From: Comamonas testosteroni
GTDB lineage: Bacteria > Pseudomonadota > Gammaproteobacteria > Burkholderiales > Burkholderiaceae_C
Direction of reading: 5' to 3'
Length of the DNA stretch: 64,000 nt
Assembly (NCBI GenBank): GCA_008727115.1
Contig: CP044131.1
Span: 3,100,001-3,164,000 of the forward strand
This document shows positions 58,525 through 64,000 of the stretch, one piece after another (the stretch's first letter is position 1; each line of letters begins with the position of its first letter). Both the position numbers and the translations under genes were made by a program. The notes below the pieces were generated by a model, which did not search any database, had not been told where the DNA came from, and was given only the letters and a program-made list of their open reading frames with translations.

Positions 58525-58558
58525 CCCCAAAGAACCTGAAAAGTCAGGTTCTTTGGGG
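58525..58558 (+). terminator. Strong hairpin between adhesin and secretion genes
   Basis: A perfect 15-bp stem, CCCCAAAGAACCTGA with TCAGGTTCTTTGGGG (58525-58539 and 58544-58558), loop AAAG. A T-rich stretch (CTTTACCTTTTTTTG) starts a few bases later. It may fully or partly terminate the adhesin transcript 36 bp before the tolC-like gene. Confidence 0.75.
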
Positions 58559-58594
58559 AGTCTTTACCTTTTTTTGATTGACGGGAACAACCAC

Positions 58595-60112
58595 ATGAAC
58601 AGCCGTATCCCCCCTTTCGCCCTGCGCCTGACCACTGCTTGCCTGCCTCTGATGCTGGCTGCCTGCGGCTCCATTGCCCCCAAGGCCTTCACCTCTGACG
58701 AAATCCGCGAACGTGCTGCCGAAGACGTGCTGGCCATGTACAAGGATCAAGAGGCTATCAATGCTCCCATTGACTTCCATGAGGCGGCAGCCCGTGCCCT
58801 GAAGTACAACCTGGATTACAAGCTCAAGCTGATGGAAACCGCTCTGAGCCGTAGCCTGTGGGATGTATCCACCTATGAAATGCTGCCCAAGGTCGTCGCA
58901 GGTGCGGGTTACTCCACCCGCAACAACGACTCCGGCGGCACGTCGGTTCTGATTCTGGACAAGTCTCAGGTTTCACTGAACCCATCAACGTCTCAGGAGC
59001 GCAGCCACACCACCTCCAACCTGTCCTTCTCCTGGAATGCGCTGGACTTTGGCGTCTCCTACTACCGTGCCCAGCAAAAGGCTGACCAGGTTTTGATGGC
59101 TGAAGAGCGCCGCCGCAAGGTTATTCAGAACGTACTGCAGGACGTGCGCAACAGCTACTGGCGCGCTCTGGGTGCCCAGAAACTGCTGGGCCGTGTAGAT
59201 ACGCTGCTTGAGCGCGTGAACACTGCACTGGTGCGTGCGAAGGAAATTGAAAAGCAGGGTCTGATGCCTCAGGCTCAAGTGCTGGGCTACCAGCGTGCAT
59301 TACTGGATGCCGTGAACACGCTGACCCTTCGCCGCCAGGATCTGGAGCTGGCCATGGCAGAGCTGCGCGCCCTGATGTCTGTGGCTCCTGGTGTGAAGTT
59401 CACCCTGGCTGAGCAAAGCGAAATGTCCCTGCCCCGCATTCCCGTGAATGTAGAAGGCTTGGAAAAGCTGGCTCTCGAAAAGCGCCCCGAAATCATGGAA
59501 GAGTGGTACCGCAAGCGCGTGACCGAGAACGATATCAAGGCCGCCAAGGTTCTGCTGTGGCCCAACGTCTCCGTCGATGCCGGATGGCAGTACGACTCCA
59601 ACAAGTACACCTACAACAACGACTGGTTTGACACCGGCATTCGCGTGTCCTGGAACCTGCTCAAGCTGACCCAGTACCCCGCTCTGCAAAAGGCCCACAA
59701 GGCTCAGAACGATACTGACGATATGCGCCGTCTGGCCCTGTCCATGGCTGTGCTGACACAGGTACGCGTAGGTATCCAGCGCTACGGCCTGACCCTGTCC
59801 GAGTTGAAGTTTGCTGAAGAAAGCCTGAATGTGGACCAACGCCTGCTGAACTATGCCAAGGCAGCGTCCAAGAGCCAGTTTGATTCCGAGCTGGAAGTGA
59901 TCCGCACCGAAGCTCGCGCATTGCTGGGTGAGTACCAGCGCTATGCTGCCTATTCCAACGCACAGGCCGCCTGGGGTCGCCTGTACAACTCCGTCGGCCT
60001 GGATATCCTGCCCGAGACGGTGGAAGGCCATGATGTGAAGACACTGGCAACGGCAATGCAAGACACTATGAGCCAATGGCAAAAGACGGTGTTCCAAGCC
60101 GAAAGTAAGTGA
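58595..60112 (+). CDS. TolC-like outer-membrane factor lipoprotein of the adhesin locus
   Basis: A 505-residue outer-membrane efflux protein. The signal peptide ends in the lipobox LAAC (Cys at about residue 25). Paired coiled-coil repeats typical of TolC trimers are visible: ARALKYNLDYKLKLMETALSRSLWD, then FSWNALDFGVSYYRAQQKADQV in the first half, and VSWNLLKLTQYPALQKAHKAQ in the second. The ATG at 58595 is preferred to an in-frame TTG inside the hairpin. It would form the outer-membrane duct for export of the giant protein, with the two adaptors downstream. Confidence 0.92.
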   Translation: MNSRIPPFALRLTTACLPLMLAACGSIAPKAFTSDEIRERAAEDVLAMYKDQEAINAPIDFHEAAARALKYNLDYKLKLMETALSRSLWDVSTYEMLPKVVAGAGYSTRNNDSGGTSVLILDKSQVSLNPSTSQERSHTTSNLSFSWNALDFGVSYYRAQQKADQVLMAEERRRKVIQNVLQDVRNSYWRALGAQKLLGRVDTLLERVNTALVRAKEIEKQGLMPQAQVLGYQRALLDAVNTLTLRRQDLELAMAELRALMSVAPGVKFTLAEQSEMSLPRIPVNVEGLEKLALEKRPEIMEEWYRKRVTENDIKAAKVLLWPNVSVDAGWQYDSNKYTYNNDWFDTGIRVSWNLLKLTQYPALQKAHKAQNDTDDMRRLALSMAVLTQVRVGIQRYGLTLSELKFAEESLNVDQRLLNYAKAASKSQFDSELEVIRTEARALLGEYQRYAAYSNAQAAWGRLYNSVGLDILPETVEGHDVKTLATAMQDTMSQWQKTVFQAESK

Positions 60113-60933
60113 AACTCGTACGATCGCCCTCCATGTCCTTGAAGAATGCAATGCGATGGGCTCTGGGTGGTACAGCCTTCTGGCTGGCCACCTCGGCTAT
60201 CGCTCAGTCCCCAACTGCTACCACGGTACCCCGCTCCAACCCAGCCGCTCCTGCCTCCATCCATGCTGATCCTCATGCCATACGCGTGCTGCTCAGCCCA
60301 GAGCTGGAGACCGTTCTTGCTTCTCAAATGCTGGGGCGTATTTCTCATCTGAATGTAGGCCTGGGTGCACGCGTCAACAAAGGCCAAACCTTGTTGAGCT
60401 TTGACTGCAGCGAAGCTGCCGCCCGTTTGCGCATGGCACAGGCCGAATACGCCAATGCCAAAGAAACGCAAGACGTCAAAGAGCGCTTGCGCAAGCTGGA
60501 TGCAGCTGGCGATACCGAAGTGCTGCTGGCCAAAACCATGGCAGACAAAGCCAAGGCATCCATCTCCTTGACTCAGGTGCAGATGGGGCAATGCGTGGTG
60601 AAAGCCCCATTTGCAGGCCATGTGGTCAAGCTGCACGTCAAGCCTGCGCAAGGCGTGAACGTCGGTGTTCCTCTGATCGAAATGGTCAGCGACGGCCCTC
60701 TGAAGTTGCGCCTGAACGTGCCATCACGCTGGTTGCACGCACTCAAGACGGGAGCCAGCTTTGAAGTCGCCATTGACGAAACTCGCAAAACCTACCCGGC
60801 CAAGATCAGCGCCATCAACGCCCGCGTGGATGCCGTCGCACAGACCGTGGAGATGGAAGCTCGCATTGATGGCAAGCACCCCGAGCTGCTGGCCGGCATG
60901 AGCGGCGTGGCCCGATTCCCCGGACTGCAATAA
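60109..60933 (+). CDS. Periplasmic adaptor (HlyD/RND-type), first of the adhesin locus
   Basis: A 274-residue membrane-fusion protein with an N-terminal signal peptide ending near TSAIAQS. A lipoyl-like half (MLGRISHLNVGLGARVNKGQTLLSFD), a short helical hairpin (about 95-150), the second lipoyl half (VVKAPFAGHVVKLHVKPAQGVNVG) and a beta-barrel follow. The GTG at 60109 overlaps the preceding stop by 4 bp; an ATG at 60133 is an alternative that still leaves a full signal peptide. Neither start has a strong ribosome-binding site, so coupling is likely. Confidence 0.9.
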   Translation: MKLVRSPSMSLKNAMRWALGGTAFWLATSAIAQSPTATTVPRSNPAAPASIHADPHAIRVLLSPELETVLASQMLGRISHLNVGLGARVNKGQTLLSFDCSEAAARLRMAQAEYANAKETQDVKERLRKLDAAGDTEVLLAKTMADKAKASISLTQVQMGQCVVKAPFAGHVVKLHVKPAQGVNVGVPLIEMVSDGPLKLRLNVPSRWLHALKTGASFEVAIDETRKTYPAKISAINARVDAVAQTVEMEARIDGKHPELLAGMSGVARFPGLQ

Positions 60934-60936
60934 ATC

Positions 60937-62421
60937 ATGGCAAGCGCTTCCCCTTCGGCCGCCGCCATGGTGGCCCAGTTGGAGGCGCGAGCCCGCGCCG
61001 CCAACACGCCAGCCGAGCTGGCTTTTTCCATTGCCAATGACAGCTTTGGCCTGCTGGGTTTCCGGCAGGCCTTTGTCATGGCTGGCAGCGACAAGCAAGC
61101 ACGGCTGCTCACGCTGTCCGGCTTGACCGTCCCTGCCGAAGACAGCCCTTATTTGATATGGCTGCGCCGCAGCTGGCCCTGGATGCAGGAGCAACTCGAC
61201 AGCAAGGCTGGCTGGTTGCCTTCCCCTGCCCTTGCCCCTACGCCTGCTCAAGAACCTGCTGAGCAGACACCCCCTCCCGCTCAGAAAAAAACAGTCTCTA
61301 GCACAGCTGCCCCTACATCTGATGCGCAGGCGCTGGAATCCTCGCCTGAGCCTTTAGCACAGCCCCAAACTCCACCTCCAGCCGAAGTTTTAGATGGTTG
61401 GCTTGAATGGTGGCCCGAAGGCTTATTTGCCATTCCGCTACGCAGGCGGGATGGCGTCATACTCGCCTGGGCAGGCTTTCTCATGGAGAAAGAGCCCAGC
61501 ACTTTGCAAAAGCAGGCTCTTTCCCATCTCTCCACCCAGTGGGGCTACAGCTGGGAAATGCTGGGCGGCAAGCCGCGGCCCAGCCTTCGCGAGCGCTGGC
61601 AATCTCTGGGTCGCAAGCGCTACGCCGTCTGGGGTGCGCTTGCATTGCTCTGCCTTTTTCCAGTACGCCAGTCAGCACTGGCACCCGCAGAGATCGTGGC
61701 GCTTGACGCCACCACCATTGCTTCACCTCTGGACGGCGTGGTCAAAACCTTTCATGTGCGCCCCAGCCAGCCCGTCAAAGCGGGGGACTTGTTGATGTCT
61801 CTTGACGAAACCACGTTGCGCAACCGCCTGGAGGTTGCTACACAATCAGTAGCAGTAGCCGATGCTGAGTGGATGGCTGCAAGCCAAAAAGCCTTTGATA
61901 ATTTTCAAAGCAAGGGAGAGCTGACCCAACTGCAAGGCCGCGCTCAGGAGAGGCGGGCAGAGCTGGCTGCCGTACAGTCTCAACTATCCCGAATCGAAGT
62001 GCGCGCCCCTCATGACGGTATTGCCGTCTTTGGTTCGGCCGATGATTGGCTGGGTCGTCCCGTTGTCACAGGTGAGCGCATCATGCAAGTCGCCAACCCC
62101 CAGTCGGCGGGCGTGCTGATCTATCTACCCGTTTCGGACGCACTGGTGCTGGACGAAAAAGCTGCCGTCAAACTTTTCCTGACGGTCAAGCCTCTGTCGC
62201 CGCTCAAAGCCACGGTGACGGAAACCAGCTATCAGGCCAGTCTGTCGCCAGACAACGTCTCCAGCTATCGCTTGCGAGCATCCCTCGATGCAGACCAATC
62301 GCTGGACGACACTCGCATCGGCTTGCACGGCACTGCCAAAATTTCGGGAGGCTGGGTGGCTCTGAGTTACTACCTGCTGCGCCGCCCCCTGGCTACCGCC
62401 CGTGAGTGGAGCGGATTCTGA
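60937..62421 (+). CDS. HlyD-family adaptor with GAF-like cytoplasmic region
   Basis: A 494-residue protein. Residues about 10-200 resemble a GAF-like domain interrupted by a Pro/Ala/Gln-rich linker (about 90-150). A single transmembrane helix follows (about 228-243, WGALALLCLFPV). The periplasmic HlyD part comprises a lipoyl half (LDGVVKTFHVRPSQPVKAGDLLMSLDE), a short coiled coil, the second half (RIEVRAPHDGIAVF) and a beta-barrel. A large cytosolic domain is unusual for an adaptor and could receive a signal or contact a partner. The start lies 3 bp after the preceding stop. Confidence 0.88.
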   Translation: MASASPSAAAMVAQLEARARAANTPAELAFSIANDSFGLLGFRQAFVMAGSDKQARLLTLSGLTVPAEDSPYLIWLRRSWPWMQEQLDSKAGWLPSPALAPTPAQEPAEQTPPPAQKKTVSSTAAPTSDAQALESSPEPLAQPQTPPPAEVLDGWLEWWPEGLFAIPLRRRDGVILAWAGFLMEKEPSTLQKQALSHLSTQWGYSWEMLGGKPRPSLRERWQSLGRKRYAVWGALALLCLFPVRQSALAPAEIVALDATTIASPLDGVVKTFHVRPSQPVKAGDLLMSLDETTLRNRLEVATQSVAVADAEWMAASQKAFDNFQSKGELTQLQGRAQERRAELAAVQSQLSRIEVRAPHDGIAVFGSADDWLGRPVVTGERIMQVANPQSAGVLIYLPVSDALVLDEKAAVKLFLTVKPLSPLKATVTETSYQASLSPDNVSSYRLRASLDADQSLDDTRIGLHGTAKISGGWVALSYYLLRRPLATAREWSGF

Positions 62422-64000
62422 TGTCACAGCCCATTGCACCCTCAGGGGTGGTGAGCCAACCAGGAGGAAAAACCTCCGACACCCAGACGCCTCTCATCCC
62501 TGCCGGCCTGTCCGGCAAAGCTCCAGCCGCACAAAAGTCCCAGGCAGCACCTCCTGCCCCCCCGCTACGTGAAGACCTGAAGCTGCATCAAAGTGCCCCC
62601 TTTCCTGATGGCTCACCAGCGTGGGCCATTCAAGATCCGATTACCAATCGTTTTTACCGAATTGGCTGGCTGGAGTATGAGTGTCTGCTGCGCTGGCATC
62701 TCCCTCCAGCCAAGATGGTGCAAGACATCAACACCAGCACTACGCTGGAAGTCGATGAAGAGCAGGTCACCGACTTCGTCAAGTTTTTAGACCAGCACAG
62801 CCTGCTACGCGCCACTCCGCAAAAAGTGGAGCAGCTTCAAAAGAAAAGCGGAGAGGCCAAGTGGAAAAGCGGCAAGTGGTGGCTGCACACCTATCTGTTC
62901 GTTCGCATCCCCGTCGTTCGGCCTCAACGCTTTCTACAAGCCCTGATGCCCTGGGTCGATCCGCTCTTTACCCGCACTGCACTCTGGCTGCTGCTCGGCG
63001 CTACGGCGCTGGGTCTGATTCTGGTTGCTCGCCAGTGGGACACCTTCGTCAACAGCTTCATGGACATGCTCTCGCCATCAGGGCTTGCAGGCTTTGCACT
63101 GGCCTTGATTGTCTCCAAGACGCTGCATGAAATGGGGCATGCACTGGTCGCGACACGGCTGGGCGTGCGCGTCGCCCATATGGGCTTTGCCATGGTTGTT
63201 CTATGGCCCATGCTCTACACCGACACCAGTGAGTCATGGCTGCTTCGCAATCACAGGCACCGACTCGCCATCTCCATCGCCGGTGTCAGCACTGAGCTGG
63301 CTCTGGCCGGTCTCGCTACCTTGGCCTGGGCTTTGCTTGATGACGGCATGCTGCGCCAGTCCATGCTGTACTTGGCCACAACCGGTTGGATTCTGTCCCT
63401 GGCTCTGAACGTCAGCCCCTTCATGCGCTTTGACGGCTACTTCATCCTCTCGGACATCATCAATTTTCCCAATCTGCACGAGCGTGCAGGAGCTGTCGCC
63501 AAAGCCTTCATGCGCCGCAAGCTGCTGGGTTTGAACGAGCCAGACCCAGAGCCTTTTTCTCCTAAGGTGCTCTGGAAGCTGCGCCTGTTTGCCTATATCA
63601 CCTGGCTGTACCGTCTCACCGTCTTCCTCGGTATTGCCTTTGCGGTTTACTACTTCTTCTTCAAGGCTTTGGGCATTTTTTTGCTCGGCGTGGAGCTATG
63701 GTGGTTTGTCGCCAAACCTGTTTGGACTGAACTCATGGTCTGGAAAAAACGCTGGTCAGAAGTCCCACAACGCAACCGCCTGATGATCTGGAGCCTGATA
63801 GGCTTGCTCGGCTTCTTTGCACTCTTCCCTTGGTCGGCCGACCTCCAAGCCCCCGGCGTCGCACGGGCCGAGCGCCAGCAAGTCGTCTACAGCCCACAAG
63901 CCGCACAGGTCATCAAACTTGCTCCTCAAGGCTCGGTCAAAGCGGGGCAGCCATTGGCCCAGCTTGATATGCCTGATTTACAAGCACGCAAGGAGCGCAC
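62421..64000 (+). CDS. M50 site-2-protease-like membrane protein with HlyD-type domain (3' partial)
   Basis: The frame opens at the ATG overlapping the preceding stop by one base (TGATG) and continues past the right edge, giving 526 residues so far. A Pro/Ala-rich start leads to a possible PqqD-like winged-helix domain (about 70-150; WAIQDPITNRFYRIGWLEYE). Several membrane helices follow, with the zinc motif HEMGH at residues 236-240 and the second M50 motif NVSPFMRFDGYF (Asp 338). After a last membrane helix a lipoyl-like HlyD segment begins (VYSPQAAQVIKLAPQGSVKAGQPLAQLD). It is a likely inner-membrane part of the adhesin export complex. Confidence 0.88.
   Translation, partial: MSQPIAPSGVVSQPGGKTSDTQTPLIPAGLSGKAPAAQKSQAAPPAPPLREDLKLHQSAPFPDGSPAWAIQDPITNRFYRIGWLEYECLLRWHLPPAKMVQDINTSTTLEVDEEQVTDFVKFLDQHSLLRATPQKVEQLQKKSGEAKWKSGKWWLHTYLFVRIPVVRPQRFLQALMPWVDPLFTRTALWLLLGATALGLILVARQWDTFVNSFMDMLSPSGLAGFALALIVSKTLHEMGHALVATRLGVRVAHMGFAMVVLWPMLYTDTSESWLLRNHRHRLAISIAGVSTELALAGLATLAWALLDDGMLRQSMLYLATTGWILSLALNVSPFMRFDGYFILSDIINFPNLHERAGAVAKAFMRRKLLGLNEPDPEPFSPKVLWKLRLFAYITWLYRLTVFLGIAFAVYYFFFKALGIFLLGVELWWFVAKPVWTELMVWKKRWSEVPQRNRLMIWSLIGLLGFFALFPWSADLQAPGVARAERQQVVYSPQAAQVIKLAPQGSVKAGQPLAQLDMPDLQARKER

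Overview
The window looks like a chromosomal segment of a Comamonadaceae bacterium (Burkholderiales), most likely Comamonas or a close relative. This rests on the high-GC codon use, the mix of genes, and intergenic repeats of a style I associate with Comamonas, Delftia and Acidovorax. No rRNA, tRNA, CRISPR array, prophage or insertion sequence was recognised. The species is inference.

Positions 1-45,100 are dominated by purine and ureide catabolism. A minus-strand cluster (1.6-11 kb) encodes an adenine deaminase-type enzyme, a Rieske oxygenase, two BMP-family binding lipoproteins, two permeases and a double ATPase of a nucleoside/nucleobase-type ABC importer, and a LysR regulator. After a diguanylate cyclase and a Crp/Fnr regulator come puuD (membrane urate hydroxylase), xdhC (xanthine dehydrogenase maturation) and uraH (5-hydroxyisourate hydrolase), mixed with a TonB-domain lipoprotein, a SYLF lipoprotein, a DoxX protein and a gamma-glutamyltransferase. 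A complete CecR/YbhGFSR-like drug-efflux ABC operon with its own outer-membrane factor (21.4-28.7 kb) interrupts the purine theme. The theme then resumes with glxR-hyi-gcl and a divergent LysR gene, glycerate 2-kinase, and a GntR-puuE-(OHCU decarboxylase/allantoate amidohydrolase fusion)-M20 operon, followed by an NCS2 purine permease and malic enzyme.

Together these genes give a nearly continuous route: purine uptake, (hypo)xanthine, urate, 5-hydroxyisourate, OHCU, allantoin, allantoate, ureidoglycolate, glyoxylate, tartronate semialdehyde and 2-phosphoglycerate. The xanthine dehydrogenase structural subunits and a recognisable ureidoglycolate lyase are not in the window. A short motif built on TGTATACA, often next to an ACAG-AAA-CTGT dyad, recurs upstream of puuD, uraH, gntR/puuE and the permease. 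It is a good candidate for the operator of a local purine regulon, perhaps bound by the FCD-type GntR protein.

Positions 45,100-64,000 hold the most unusual locus. It encodes a predicted 4376-residue surface protein with an N-terminal LEPRLLFDGA motif, many cadherin/VCBS/Ig-like repeats (six and a half nearly identical 666-bp units) and no RTX tail. Downstream lie a TolC-like lipoprotein, two HlyD-like adaptors and an M50 site-2-protease/HlyD fusion that runs off the window. No ABC ATPase is visible here. This looks like a poorly characterised dedicated export or surface-display system for a giant adhesin.
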